Positions 16,810 through 25,545 of a stretch of 64,000 nt of DNA are shown here, one piece after another. The DNA comes from Saccharopolyspora endophytica (GTDB lineage: Bacteria; Actinomycetota; Actinomycetes; Mycobacteriales; Pseudonocardiaceae). Below the pieces are notes generated by a model. The model saw nothing but the letters and a program-made list of their open reading frames with translations. It did no database searches and was not told the origin of the DNA. The position numbers were made by a program, and so were the translations under genes. The DNA is taken from contig NZ_JAGPXE010000020.1 of assembly GCF_018070075.1 (NCBI RefSeq), positions 22,346 to 86,345 of the forward strand. The letters are read 5' to 3'. Position 1 is the first letter of the stretch. Each line of letters starts with the position of its first letter.

Positions 16810-19269
16810 GTGAATCACCCGACGACATCCCGCGCCGCCCTGGTCACGGACGGGCACGCGGCCGGATTGCGGTCGGCCGTCGAGGCCTCCCCGGGCTCGC
16901 CGATCGTGGCCGGCATCCAGGGCGCAGGCGGGTTCGGCAAGACCACGCTGCTCGACGCCATCGCCACCGCCTACCGCGAGGCCGACGTGCCGGTGCTCGG
17001 CGTCCGGGACCTCGACCGCGCCGAGCACGGAGCGCTGCTGGTCGACGACGCGCACCGGCTCGACGACGAACTGCTGGTCCGGCTCAGCGAGATCGCCCGC
17101 CGCCCGGGCATCCGGCTGCTGGTCGCCTACCGGCCCGGCCCGCGCAGCGCGGCGCTCGGCGAGCTGATCGCCGAACTCGGCGCTCCCGTGCTGCTCGCGG
17201 CGCTCGGGCTGGACGAGATCGCCGAGCGGACCGAGGGCAGCGCGCTGGACTGGGTCGGCTGGGTGCAGACCCAGACCGGCGGGGTCCCGCGCTACGTCTC
17301 CCGGTTGCTGGCCGAGGCCGTTCCCGGACGCGCCGAGCTGCCCGCCCGCGCGCTCGACCACTTCCAGCACGACCTGGACCAGCTAGGCGAGATCGGCTGG
17401 GGGTGCGCGACGGCGATGGCCATCGGCGCCACCCCGCACCCGGACCTGCTCGCCGTCGTCGTCGGCACCGACAGGTCGGCGGTCGGCGCCGTGCTGGCGG
17501 CCATGCGCTCCGGCGCGATGCTCGGCTCCGAGGACGTGCTGCTGCCGATCGTGCGCGCCGCGGTCCTGAGGTTGACGTCGTGGGAACTCCGGCTGCGCAT
17601 CACGCGAAAACTGGTGGAACTCCAGCTCTCCCGCGGCGGCCCGGTGCTGCCGCTGGTCGCGCCGCTGCTGGAGGCGCCGATGGCGCTGCTGCCGGAAGCG
17701 ACGCTGGCCACGGCCTTCGAGCGCGCCGGTGAGGAGGCCGTGCAGGTCGCCCCGCACCTGGCCGGGCGGATGCTCGCCGCAGCGGTGTCGGCCGGCGTGC
17801 CCGCGGGCTCGGTGATCGCGCGCCAAGCCCGGGCGGCCGCGGTGGCCGGGAACCTCGACGAGGCGCTGCGGCTGGCCGACCGGGTGATCGTCGACGAGAA
17901 CGCGCCGGATCGCGAACTCGGCGTCCAGGTCGCGGCGGGCGTGCTGGCGCACCGCGGACTGCTGGAGCGCTCGGCGGAGCTGTGCCGCTGGTCGGCGGCG
18001 AAGCTGCGCTGGCCGGGGGACAGGGCGTTCGCGGCCGTCGGTCTGATCGGAGCCGGCCGGCTGGCCGATGCCGAAGAGCTGCTCAAGACCGGTGACGACG
18101 CGGGACCGCCGACCTCGATGACCGGTGCGGCGGCCCAGATGGCCGCCGGTGTGCGCGAATCCGTCGTCGGATCGGCCACGACCGCGCTGTCCACGCTGGT
18201 GCGCGCCGCCTCGCTGTCGGAACCGCTGGGGCGCGGCGTGTTCGTGCCCGACACCCCGGCGGCGGTGGCCGCGCTGGTCGCGCTGCACTGCGGTGAGCTC
18301 GACGTCGCGCAGTCCACGTTGGACCGCGCGGTGGAGACCGGCGCGGGCGGCGCCCTGCTGCACAACCGGCACCGGCTGCTCGCCGCCTGGTTGCCGCTGG
18401 TCAAGGGCGACACCGTTACCGCACGCGCGAAACTGCCCGAGGCGAGCGAGATGGCGGCCCGCGACCGGCTGATGGCCACCGCGATCGAAGCCGGGATCGC
18501 CAGCCGGGACAACGACATGACCGCCCTGGCCACGGCTCGCGCGCAGGCCAGGCAGGTCGCCGCGGAGCACTCGGTGGACCTGTTCTCGCTGTTACCGCTG
18601 GGCGAGCTGGTGGTGGCCGCGGCCCGGTTGCGCGACCAGGAGTGGATCGCCCCGTACCTGAACGAGGCGAAGGCGCTGCTGGAGCGGCTCGGCAACCCTC
18701 CGCTGTGGACGTCGATGCTGCTGTGGAAGCGCTTGCAGGCGGCCATCGTCCTGGAGGAGAACGACTCCGCGGCCCGCTTCGCCGACCAGCTCGACGCCCT
18801 CGCCCACCACAACGCGCTGGCGGCCGCGATGGCCGAGGCCGCCCGGATGTGGCTGCGGGTCCTCGGCGGTGAGGTCGATCAGGACGAGGTCGAGCGCATC
18901 GCTCGCGGCCTGCACGGCGCGGGTCTGGCCTGGGACGGCGCCCGCCTCGCCGGGCAGGCCGCCATCCGGACGCACGACCGCCGCGCGATGCTCGCGCTCC
19001 TGGAGTGCGCCCGGGCGCTGCAGGGCAAGCCGCCGCGCCCCCGGGCCGTGAACGCCGGAGGCGCGGATTCGGAACTGCTCTCCGAGCGGGAGAAGGAAGT
19101 GGCCGAGCTGGTGGTCGCGGGCCTGACCTACAAGCAGGTGGGCAAGCGCCTGTTCATCTCGGCGAAGACGGTCGAGCACCACATCAGCCGGATCAAGCAG
19201 CGGCTCGGCTCGGCGAACCGCGAAGAGCTCCTCACCCGCCTCCGAGAGCTCCTCGGCAAACCTGAATGA
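16810..19269 (+). CDS. IniR-like LuxR-family ATPase regulator
   Basis: An 819-residue regulator of the large ATP-binding LuxR type. Walker A is 'GAGGFGKTTLLDAI' (about 38-51), Walker B is 'ALLVDDAH' and an alanine-rich TPR-like middle follows. A C-terminal LuxR helix-turn-helix lies at about 760-819 ('LSEREKEVAELVVAGLTYKQVGKRLFISAKTVEHH'). Size, layout and position beside the iniBAC-like genes match IniR (Rv0339c in M. tuberculosis), which activates iniBAC in response to a cell-wall-derived sugar signal. It starts with GTG at 16810 behind AAGGAAGG. Activation of the divergent operon here is inferred. Confidence 0.78.
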   Translation: MNHPTTSRAALVTDGHAAGLRSAVEASPGSPIVAGIQGAGGFGKTTLLDAIATAYREADVPVLGVRDLDRAEHGALLVDDAHRLDDELLVRLSEIARRPGIRLLVAYRPGPRSAALGELIAELGAPVLLAALGLDEIAERTEGSALDWVGWVQTQTGGVPRYVSRLLAEAVPGRAELPARALDHFQHDLDQLGEIGWGCATAMAIGATPHPDLLAVVVGTDRSAVGAVLAAMRSGAMLGSEDVLLPIVRAAVLRLTSWELRLRITRKLVELQLSRGGPVLPLVAPLLEAPMALLPEATLATAFERAGEEAVQVAPHLAGRMLAAAVSAGVPAGSVIARQARAAAVAGNLDEALRLADRVIVDENAPDRELGVQVAAGVLAHRGLLERSAELCRWSAAKLRWPGDRAFAAVGLIGAGRLADAEELLKTGDDAGPPTSMTGAAAQMAAGVRESVVGSATTALSTLVRAASLSEPLGRGVFVPDTPAAVAALVALHCGELDVAQSTLDRAVETGAGGALLHNRHRLLAAWLPLVKGDTVTARAKLPEASEMAARDRLMATAIEAGIASRDNDMTALATARAQARQVAAEHSVDLFSLLPLGELVVAAARLRDQEWIAPYLNEAKALLERLGNPPLWTSMLLWKRLQAAIVLEENDSAARFADQLDALAHHNALAAAMAEAARMWLRVLGGEVDQDEVERIARGLHGAGLAWDGARLAGQAAIRTHDRRAMLALLECARALQGKPPRPRAVNAGGADSELLSEREKEVAELVVAGLTYKQVGKRLFISAKTVEHHISRIKQRLGSANREELLTRLRELLGKPE

Positions 19270-19306
19270 CCCGTTCGGGGGTCCCAGTGGGGTGGAGCGT
19301 TCACCA

Positions 19307-19372
19307 GCGGTTCTGGTCCGAACTGACCGGACGCAGCAGACGTCGATCATGGACGGTTCGGACCAGAACCGC
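19307..19372. terminator. Long perfect inverted repeat between convergent genes
   Basis: Arms of 17 bp, GCGGTTCTGGTCCGAAC (19307-19323) and GTTCGGACCAGAACCGC (19356-19372), enclose a 32-base loop. The position between two convergent stops suggests a bidirectional terminator. The long loop is unusual. Confidence 0.65.
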
Positions 19373-19398
19373 CCCGCGGTGACGAGGCGCTCCCCGGA

Positions 19399-20466
19399 TC
19401 AGACCTTGCGGAGGTCCAGGGCCGCCCGGACCGTGCCGACGATCTCGAAGAGCGCTTCCTCGAAGCGGTGACCCACCGGGCGGATGTTGGCGAACCCGTG
19501 GATGAGGTCCGGGAAGCGCCGCGCCACCACAGGCACGCCCGCGTCGGACAGCGCCTTGGCGTACGCCTCGCCTTCATCGCGCAGCGGGTCGAACCCGCAG
19601 GTCACGACGTAGGCCGTGGGCAGCTCGGTGAGGTCGTCGGCCAGCAGCACCGACAGCCTCGGGTCGCCGCGCTCGGACTCGACGGGCGAGTACTGGTCCA
19701 TGAACCAGGTCATGTCGTGATCGGTGAGCAGGAACCCGTTGCCGAACAGCTCCCGCGAGCGGCGGCGCCGGGTCGCGTCCACCGCCGGGTAGAGCAGCAG
19801 CTGCATCACCGGATTCTGCTCACCCGATCGGGTCGTCTGCAGAGCGACCGCGGCGGCGAGGTTGCCGCCTGCCGAGTCGCCGCCGACGGCGATCGCGTCG
19901 CTGGAGGAGCCGAGGTCCGCGGCGTTGTTCACGGCGTAGGAGTAGGCCGCCAGCGCGTCGTCCAGAGCGGCGGGGAACGGGTACTCCGGTGCCAGCCGGT
20001 AGTCCACCGACAGCACGCGGATCCCGGCGTGCTTGGCGAGGAATCGGCACAGGTCGTCGTGGCTGTCGAGGTCGCCGATCACCCAGCCGCCGCCGTGGTA
20101 GTAGACCAGCAGCGGACCCGTTTCGGTGAGGTCCTGGGGCCGGTAGAGCCGCGCGGGCAGGTCGCCGTTGTCGGTCGGGATGGTCCGTTCGGCGACGACC
20201 ACGCCGCCCAGCGGAGCCACCGAGGTGAGCTTCGTCGCGTGCGCCATGCCGGCGCGGGCCTTCTCCGCCGTCGAGGCGGCCAGACCGGTCTGGCCGGTCA
20301 GCTTCTGCAGCTTCAGCAGCAGCTGCGCGTCGAGCGCGAGTTCCTGTCCGTCGATCCGGATCGGCGCGCCTGCGATGAGGCGGCGAAGGGGCTGGGGCAG
20401 TGCGAAAACGGCGCGCATCGCGGCGCCTTCGAGCGTCGGTTGCAGCGCTTCGATGACGTTGGGCAT
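19399..20466 (-). CDS. Alpha/beta hydrolase of the hormone-sensitive-lipase (LipH/Aes) family
   Basis: A 355-residue carboxylesterase-type hydrolase. 'YYHGGGWVIGD' is the oxyanion-hole HGGG motif. 'VGGDSAGGNLAAAVAL' carries the catalytic serine in GDSAGG. The acid lies in 'CGFDPLRDEGEAYA' and the histidine in 'DLIHGFANI'. An N-terminal cap of about 90 residues precedes the core. The start at 20466 (ATG) is the only good one for full length. No secretion signal is visible, so it acts in the cytoplasm. The natural ester substrate is unknown. Confidence 0.88.
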   Translation of the reverse strand: MPNVIEALQPTLEGAAMRAVFALPQPLRRLIAGAPIRIDGQELALDAQLLLKLQKLTGQTGLAASTAEKARAGMAHATKLTSVAPLGGVVVAERTIPTDNGDLPARLYRPQDLTETGPLLVYYHGGGWVIGDLDSHDDLCRFLAKHAGIRVLSVDYRLAPEYPFPAALDDALAAYSYAVNNAADLGSSSDAIAVGGDSAGGNLAAAVALQTTRSGEQNPVMQLLLYPAVDATRRRRSRELFGNGFLLTDHDMTWFMDQYSPVESERGDPRLSVLLADDLTELPTAYVVTCGFDPLRDEGEAYAKALSDAGVPVVARRFPDLIHGFANIRPVGHRFEEALFEIVGTVRAALDLRKV

Positions 20467-20637
20467 GGGCGTGACCTTCCCGCGAAGGTGGTGGACGGCT
20501 AGTAGGTTACCCGCAAGTAGCCAAGATCTCGGCGTCAGTTCGCCGATCTTGACCTCCAGCGGACTGGAGGTTCTAGCGTGACCCGCACAGGCACATCGGG
20601 GGCGACAGTTCCCAGGTTCGGGTGAAAGGATCGGCAC

Positions 20638-21195
20638 ATGACGGTGACCGTGGTGGGGATCGGTGGCTCGGTCCGCCCCGACTCGCAGTCCGAGCGCGTG
20701 CTGCACGCCGCGCTGGAGGGCGCCAGGGAGTCGGGGGCGAAGGTCCGGGCGATCACCGGTGCCGACCTGGCCCTGCCGTTCTACGACCCGCACGTGACCG
20801 ACCGCTCGCCGCTGGCCACCGAGCTGGTCGAAGCGCTGCGCGGCGCCGACGGGGTGCTGATCTCCTCGCCCGGCTACCACGGAACGGTGTCGGGCCTGGT
20901 CAAGAACGCCCTCGACTACGTAGAGGACCTGCGCGGCGACTTCCGCCCCTACTTCGACGGACGAGCCGTCGGCTGCATCGGCGTCGCCTACGGCTGGCAG
21001 GCCACCGTCACCACGCTGCAGGCGCTGCGCTCGGTCGTGCACGCGCTGCGCGGCTGGCCGACCCCGTTGGGCGGCGCGGTGAACTCGGCCGAGACCCGCT
21101 TCGGCCCGGGCGGCGCGTGCGACGACGAGAAGGTCGGCGCCACGTTGCGCACCATCGGGCGACAAGTGGTGGAGTTCGCCGAGCAGCGGGTGTAG
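20638..21195 (+). CDS. NADPH-dependent FMN reductase
   Basis: A 185-residue flavodoxin-like reductase. 'VGIGGSVRPDSQSERVL' binds the FMN phosphate and 'LISSPGYHGTVSGLVKNALDYVEDL' is the family's core signature (SPxYxxxxxGxLKNAxDW type). It probably reduces free FMN or quinones with NAD(P)H. The ATG at 20638 follows GAAAGGA. It sits just ahead of a Dps gene, which fits a common oxidative-stress theme, but each appears to have its own start region. Confidence 0.87.
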   Translation: MTVTVVGIGGSVRPDSQSERVLHAALEGARESGAKVRAITGADLALPFYDPHVTDRSPLATELVEALRGADGVLISSPGYHGTVSGLVKNALDYVEDLRGDFRPYFDGRAVGCIGVAYGWQATVTTLQALRSVVHALRGWPTPLGGAVNSAETRFGPGGACDDEKVGATLRTIGRQVVEFAEQRV

Positions 21196-21276
21196 TCGCC
21201 CGAAGTGCGCGGGTACCTCCTGGGCAGCACCCTGATTCCGGTCTGCACGTTCTCGTCGAGGAGGTTGTGCGAACCC

Positions 21277-21816
21277 ATGGCTCAGAAGAGTGCACCCAAG
21301 GCCGCTCCGAAGAAGAGCGCGCCGAAGAAGAGCTCCGCGAAGAGCGCGGCGCCGATCACCAGTCCGCTCAGCAACTCCGACCGCGACATCACCGGTCGGG
21401 TGCTGCAGGACACGCTGCTGGACCTGATCGACCTGCACCTGGTCGCCAAGCAGGCTCACTGGAACGTCGTCGGCAAGTTCTTCCGCGACGTGCACCTCCA
21501 GCTCGACGAGCTGGTCACCTCGGCGCGGGGGTTCGCCGACGACGTCGCCGAGCGCGCGGTGACCATCGGCGTCTCCCCGGACGGTCGCGCCTCGACCGTC
21601 GCCAAGGGCTCCGGGCTGCCGGACTTCCCCGCGGACTGGCGCACCGACGGGCAGGTGATCGAGGCGATCGTGGACACCCTGAGCGAGGTCGTGGCGCGCT
21701 TGCGCAAGCGCATCGACGAAACCGACAAGACCGACCTGGTCAGCCAGGACCTGCTGATCGCCATCTCCAGCGACCTGGAGAAGTCGCACTGGATGTGGCA
21801 GGCCCAGCTCGCCTGA
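21277..21816 (+). CDS. dps: Dps-type DNA-binding ferritin
   Basis: A 179-residue Dps/ferritin-like protein. It stores iron and protects DNA against peroxide. The lysine/alanine-rich tail (residues 2-24) is a typical DNA-binding extension of actinobacterial Dps. The ferroxidase residues are in 'DLHLVAKQAHWNVVGKFFRDVHLQLDEL' (His, His, Asp and Glu at the dimer interface). The ATG at 21277 lies 12 bases after GAGGAGG; no better in-frame start fits this ribosome site. Confidence 0.88.
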   Translation: MAQKSAPKAAPKKSAPKKSSAKSAAPITSPLSNSDRDITGRVLQDTLLDLIDLHLVAKQAHWNVVGKFFRDVHLQLDELVTSARGFADDVAERAVTIGVSPDGRASTVAKGSGLPDFPADWRTDGQVIEAIVDTLSEVVARLRKRIDETDKTDLVSQDLLIAISSDLEKSHWMWQAQLA

Positions 21817-21861
21817 ACGAGCGGGTGGGGAAGTTCGGCGGAGCTTCCCCACCCGCCTGCG

Positions 21862-22929
21862 TCAGCGGGCGCGTTCGTACTGGACGGGCCAGATGTTGTC
21901 GGCGCGCAGCCGGTCCGCCGCGTGCAGCGGCCAGTGCGGGTCGCGCAGCAGCTCGCGGCCGAGCAGCACCGCGTCGGCCGAACCCGAGGCGACGATCTCC
22001 TCCGCCTGCTCGGCAGCGGTGATCAGGCCGACCGAGGCGGTCGGGACCTCGGCCTCCAGCTTGATCTGCCGGGCGAACGGGACCTGGTAGCCGGAGCGCA
22101 CCGGGATCGTCGCGTCCGGGATCGCACCGCCGGTCGAGGCGTCGATCAGGTCGACCCCGCGCTCGGCGAGCAGCTTGGACAGGCGCACCGAGTCGTCGCC
22201 GGTCCAGCCGCCCTCGGCCCAGTCGGTCGCCGACAGGCGGGCGAACAGCGGCTTGCCCTCCGGCCAGGCCGCGCGCACCGCGTCGGTGATCTCCAGCAGC
22301 ACCCGGACCCGGTTCTCGAAGCTGCCGCCGTAGGAATCGGTGCGGTCGTTGACCAGCGGCGAGTAGAACTGGTGCGCCAGGTAGCCGTGCGCGAAGTGCA
22401 GCTCGACGACGTCGAAGTCGGCCTCGTCGGCGCGACGCGCGGCCGCGGCGAACTTCTCCGGCAGCTCGGCGACCTCCTGCGCGGTCAGGGCTCGCGGAGC
22501 GGCCAGGTCGCCGAAGGCGTTGCCGGTGGAGCTGACCGTCTGCCAGCCGCCCTCGGACTCGTCGACGGTGGCGCCGCCGGCCCACGGCTGACCGGTGGAC
22601 GCCTTGCGGCCCGCGTGCGCGAGCTGGATGCCGGTGGCGGCGCCCTGCGCGTGCACGAAGTCGTTGATCCGGCGCCACGCCGCGACCTGCTCGTCGTTGT
22701 AGATGCCGGTGTCGTGCGGGGTGATGCGGCCTTCCGGCACGACGCCCGAGGCTTCGGCGATGACCAGGCCGGCGCCGCCGATGGCGAACTGGCCCAAGTG
22801 GACCAGGTGCCAGTCGTTGGGGACGCCGTCGGTGGCCGAGTACTGGCACATGGGCGAGACCCACGCGCGGTTGCGGACGGTCAGATCACGCAGCTTGATC
22901 GGTTCAAACAGATGGCTCACACCGAGCAT
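21862..22929 (-). CDS. NADH:flavin oxidoreductase / old yellow enzyme (YqjM-like)
   Basis: A 355-residue FMN-dependent ene-reductase. 'RNRAWVSPMCQYSATDGVPNDWH' carries the cysteine and tyrosine of the YqjM (thermophilic-like) class. 'GIQLAHAGRKAS' holds the substrate-binding His, and 'HFAHGYLAHQFYSPLVNDRTDSYGGSFENR' is the family core. Possible starts are ATG 22929 and GTG 22920. It is convergent to dps. The physiological substrate is not known for most members. Confidence 0.9.
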   Translation of the reverse strand: MLGVSHLFEPIKLRDLTVRNRAWVSPMCQYSATDGVPNDWHLVHLGQFAIGGAGLVIAEASGVVPEGRITPHDTGIYNDEQVAAWRRINDFVHAQGAATGIQLAHAGRKASTGQPWAGGATVDESEGGWQTVSSTGNAFGDLAAPRALTAQEVAELPEKFAAAARRADEADFDVVELHFAHGYLAHQFYSPLVNDRTDSYGGSFENRVRVLLEITDAVRAAWPEGKPLFARLSATDWAEGGWTGDDSVRLSKLLAERGVDLIDASTGGAIPDATIPVRSGYQVPFARQIKLEAEVPTASVGLITAAEQAEEIVASGSADAVLLGRELLRDPHWPLHAADRLRADNIWPVQYERAR

Positions 22930-23016
22930 GACGACCGCGCGGAACGAGATATTCCGGCCCGGACGAGGGCCTACCTCACAACCCGACCCGACACCGCGCC
23001 CCCAGGCAGGGGGATT

Positions 23017-23074
23017 CGAATTTCGCGCGAAATTCGAGCCCGAACTTCGGCACTCGAATTTCGCGCGAAATTCG
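23017..23074. repeat. Twin palindromic repeat, copy 2
   Basis: The 20-bp palindrome CGAATTTCGCGCGAAATTCG occurs at 23017-23036 and 23055-23074, again 38 bp apart, as at 2394-2451. It lies just behind the S9 peptidase stop. The 18 bases between the units differ from copy 1 apart from a shared core, so the palindromes and the spacing are what is conserved. Confidence 0.9.
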
Positions 23075-23088
23075 AACGGTCGCGGGCC

Positions 23089-24924
23089 TCAGGCGAGGCC
23101 GACCGCCCGCTGGGCGAAGTGGATCTCGGTCGCGACCTGCCGCAACGTCTCCGCGACGACCAGCGAGCCGTGCCCGGCGTCGTAGCGGTAGAACTCGAAC
23201 GGGATCTCCCGCTCGCCCAGCCGGTCCAAGTAGTTGAGGATCTGCTGGATCGGGCAGCGCGGGTCGTTGTCGCCGGCCAGCACCAGGACCGGCGCGCGCA
23301 CCTGGTCGATGTAGGTGATCGGCGAGGCCGTCTCGTAGACCTCCGGGATCTCCTCCGGGGAACCGCCGAACAGGGCGCGGTCGTAGGCGCGCAGCGGCTC
23401 CATCTCGTCGGCGAACGCCGAGACGTAGTCGGCCACCGGCACGCCCGCGACACCGCCCGCCCAGCGCTCCGGCTGGGTGCCCAGGGCCAGCAGCGTGAGG
23501 TAACCGCCCCACGAGGCACCCGCGACGACGCTCAGCGCCGGCGTGGTCAGCCCGGACTTGATCGCCCAGTCGTGCACCAGCGCCACGTCTTCGAGCTCGG
23601 TCGTGCCGGGCCTGCCCTCGATGGCGTCCCGCCAGGCGGAGCCGTAGCCGGTGGAGCCCCGGTAGTTGATCTCCACGACGGCGAACCCGGCGTCCAGCCA
23701 GGCCGCGCGGTAGGCGGAGAACCGGTCCTCGTCGGCCGCGTGCGGGCCACCGTGCAGGCTGAACACCGTCGGGATGGGTCCGTCCCCGGCGCCCTCCGGC
23801 CGCGCGACCAGCGCGTGCACCGCGTCGTTCGGGCCGTGCGGGACCTCGACGAACACGTCGGTCACGGGTGCGGTGCCCGGCGGCCGCTCGCCGGGCGGCG
23901 TCAGCAGCACCCGGTCGTCGCCGGTGGACGACACCGTGCGCACCAGCGACGGGGTCGCCGCCGAGGACCACACGTACTCCACGGCGTGGTCGGGCCGCAC
24001 CGAAGCGCCCGCGACGGTGCCGGGGGGAGTGGCGAGCTCGGTGAGCTCACCGGAGTCCAGGTCGTAGCGGTGCATGGTGGTGCGCGCGTGCTGGGTGTGC
24101 GCGATCAGCAGCGCCTTGCCGTCGGGGTACCAGTCGGCGGAGACCTCGCCGGGCAGGTCCAGCTCGATCTCGGTCTCGGTGTCGGTGACGACGTCCCAGA
24201 TCAGCAGCTCTTCCTTGCCGCGGCGCTCGTGCAGCACCAGCAGCCTCGGGTCGCCGGTGACCGGCGCGAACTCCAGCGCGTCCAGCGACTTGCCCGGTCC
24301 GTCCCACTTCTCGGCGACCTCGGAGCCGTCGGTGCGCAGCACCCGCAGCGCGGGGTGCCGGGAGTCGCCGTGCTCGGAGTGCGAGATGACGAGCATGGTC
24401 TCGTCCCAGGACATCGCCGACAGGCCGCCGTCCTGCTCGTGCTCGTAGAGCACCTCGGGCGCGCCGCCGTCGCGCACCACCCACACGGTGACGCCGTCAT
24501 CGGTGGACATGCCGAGCCCGGTCACCGAGCTGCCCAGCTCCAGCCCGGCCGGGTAGCCGGGGTGGGTTCCGGGAACGGCGGGCTCGGGGTCACCGGTCTC
24601 GAACGGCTGGACCTTCCAGGTTCCGAACTCGTCGCCGTCGGTGTCGTCGAACCACCAGATCTCGCCACCGTCGACCGACAGCGTCCCGTGGAACGTCCCT
24701 TGTGGACGGTCGGTGACCTGGCGGTGCTCGTCGGAGTCGCGGTCCCAGGCGTAGATCTCCCAGGTGCCGCTGAAGTTCGACACGTACAGGCTGCGCTGCG
24801 GCGCGTCCCGGGCCCAGTCGGGCAGGGACACGCGCGGAGCGGTGAACCGCGTCCGCCACCTGGCCTCGCGCTCCGGGTCGTCGAACAGCGCGCTGGGGAT
24901 CTTCGCCTCGGGATAGGTGCTCAC
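23089..24924 (-). CDS. Prolyl-oligopeptidase-family (S9) serine peptidase
   Basis: A 611-residue S9 peptidase. The N-terminal two thirds is a beta-propeller rich in 'W-D-V/D' strand motifs. The C-terminal alpha/beta-hydrolase domain has the nucleophile in 'VVAGASWGGYLTLLAL' (GASWGGY), the acid in 'LAGDNDPRCP' and the histidine in 'RYDAGHGSL'. Propeller and hydrolase together suggest cleavage of short peptides in the cytoplasm. No signal peptide is visible. The ATG at 24924 gives a full propeller. Confidence 0.9.
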   Translation of the reverse strand: MSTYPEAKIPSALFDDPEREARWRTRFTAPRVSLPDWARDAPQRSLYVSNFSGTWEIYAWDRDSDEHRQVTDRPQGTFHGTLSVDGGEIWWFDDTDGDEFGTWKVQPFETGDPEPAVPGTHPGYPAGLELGSSVTGLGMSTDDGVTVWVVRDGGAPEVLYEHEQDGGLSAMSWDETMLVISHSEHGDSRHPALRVLRTDGSEVAEKWDGPGKSLDALEFAPVTGDPRLLVLHERRGKEELLIWDVVTDTETEIELDLPGEVSADWYPDGKALLIAHTQHARTTMHRYDLDSGELTELATPPGTVAGASVRPDHAVEYVWSSAATPSLVRTVSSTGDDRVLLTPPGERPPGTAPVTDVFVEVPHGPNDAVHALVARPEGAGDGPIPTVFSLHGGPHAADEDRFSAYRAAWLDAGFAVVEINYRGSTGYGSAWRDAIEGRPGTTELEDVALVHDWAIKSGLTTPALSVVAGASWGGYLTLLALGTQPERWAGGVAGVPVADYVSAFADEMEPLRAYDRALFGGSPEEIPEVYETASPITYIDQVRAPVLVLAGDNDPRCPIQQILNYLDRLGEREIPFEFYRYDAGHGSLVVAETLRQVATEIHFAQRAVGLA

Positions 24925-24970
24925 GTCCCCGATACTGCCCGATCGGCTCCGCGGGTGCGTGCACCCGGTC

Positions 24971-25507
24971 TCAGCGGTTCTTGCTCCGGGCCCGGTAGGC
25001 GGCGACGGCGTTGCGGTTGGCGCAGGCGGTGGTGCAGAAGCGGCGGGAGCGGTTGCGGGTGAGGTCGATGACCACGCCCCGGCAGTTCTGGTCGGCGCAC
25101 AGCGACAGCCGGGACAGCTCGTCGAGCCGCACGACGTCGACCATCGCCATCGCGACCTCCACGATCACCCGGCGGGACAGCGGGGCGTCGGTGTCGATCG
25201 CGTGCAGGTGCCAGTCCTCGTCGCCGTGCCGCACGAGCTGGGGGAGCGCTCCCGCCTCGGCGAGCATGCCGTTGACCAGCTCCGCCGCCCGGTCGCGGTC
25301 GGTGGTGAGCAGGTCGCGCAGGACCGGTCGCAGCGCGCGGAGCTCGTCGAGCTCGGCCTCGTCGCGGTCGTGGCGCCCGGTGTAGCGGTGTTCGGCGAAC
25401 CAGGCGTCGACGGCCTGCACGGTGGTCAGCGAGTCGGGCTCCTCGGCGCTGTTGACCAGTGAGACCGCAGCCTGCAGAGCCGCCTCCGTGTCATGGCCAA
25501 AAATCAT
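24971..25507 (-). CDS. CGNR zinc-finger (ABATE-domain) putative regulator
   Basis: A 178-residue protein with an N-terminal helical ABATE stress-response domain and a C-terminal CGNR-type zinc finger: 'LCADQNCRGVVIDLTRNRSRRFCTTACANRNAVAAYRAR' (here CANR instead of CGNR). Such proteins are probable DNA-binding regulators. The gene is divergent from an EamA exporter with only 38 bases between the start codons, so it likely controls that gene and itself. Confidence 0.82.
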   Translation of the reverse strand: MIFGHDTEAALQAAVSLVNSAEEPDSLTTVQAVDAWFAEHRYTGRHDRDEAELDELRALRPVLRDLLTTDRDRAAELVNGMLAEAGALPQLVRHGDEDWHLHAIDTDAPLSRRVIVEVAMAMVDVVRLDELSRLSLCADQNCRGVVIDLTRNRSRRFCTTACANRNAVAAYRARSKNR

Positions 25508-25508
25508 G

Positions 25509-25537
25509 TTGACATATTACACCCTCGTCCATAACGT
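25509..25537 (+). promoter_or_regulatory. Promoter for a probably leaderless EamA transcript
   Basis: TTGACA (25509-25514) and TAACGT (25532-25537) are 17 bases apart. The ATG of the EamA gene starts 9 bases after the -10, so transcription would begin at or next to it. On the other strand TAATAT (25519-25514) lies 6 bases before the ATG of the CGNR gene, hinting at a second leaderless start. Confidence 0.65.
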
Positions 25538-25545
25538 CATTTGCC

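Noticed and set aside
21922..25062. A 1046-codon open frame on the plus strand
   Set aside because: It is antisense to the old yellow enzyme and S9 peptidase genes and only reflects high GC content; residues are dominated by Arg, Gly and Asp without any domain.
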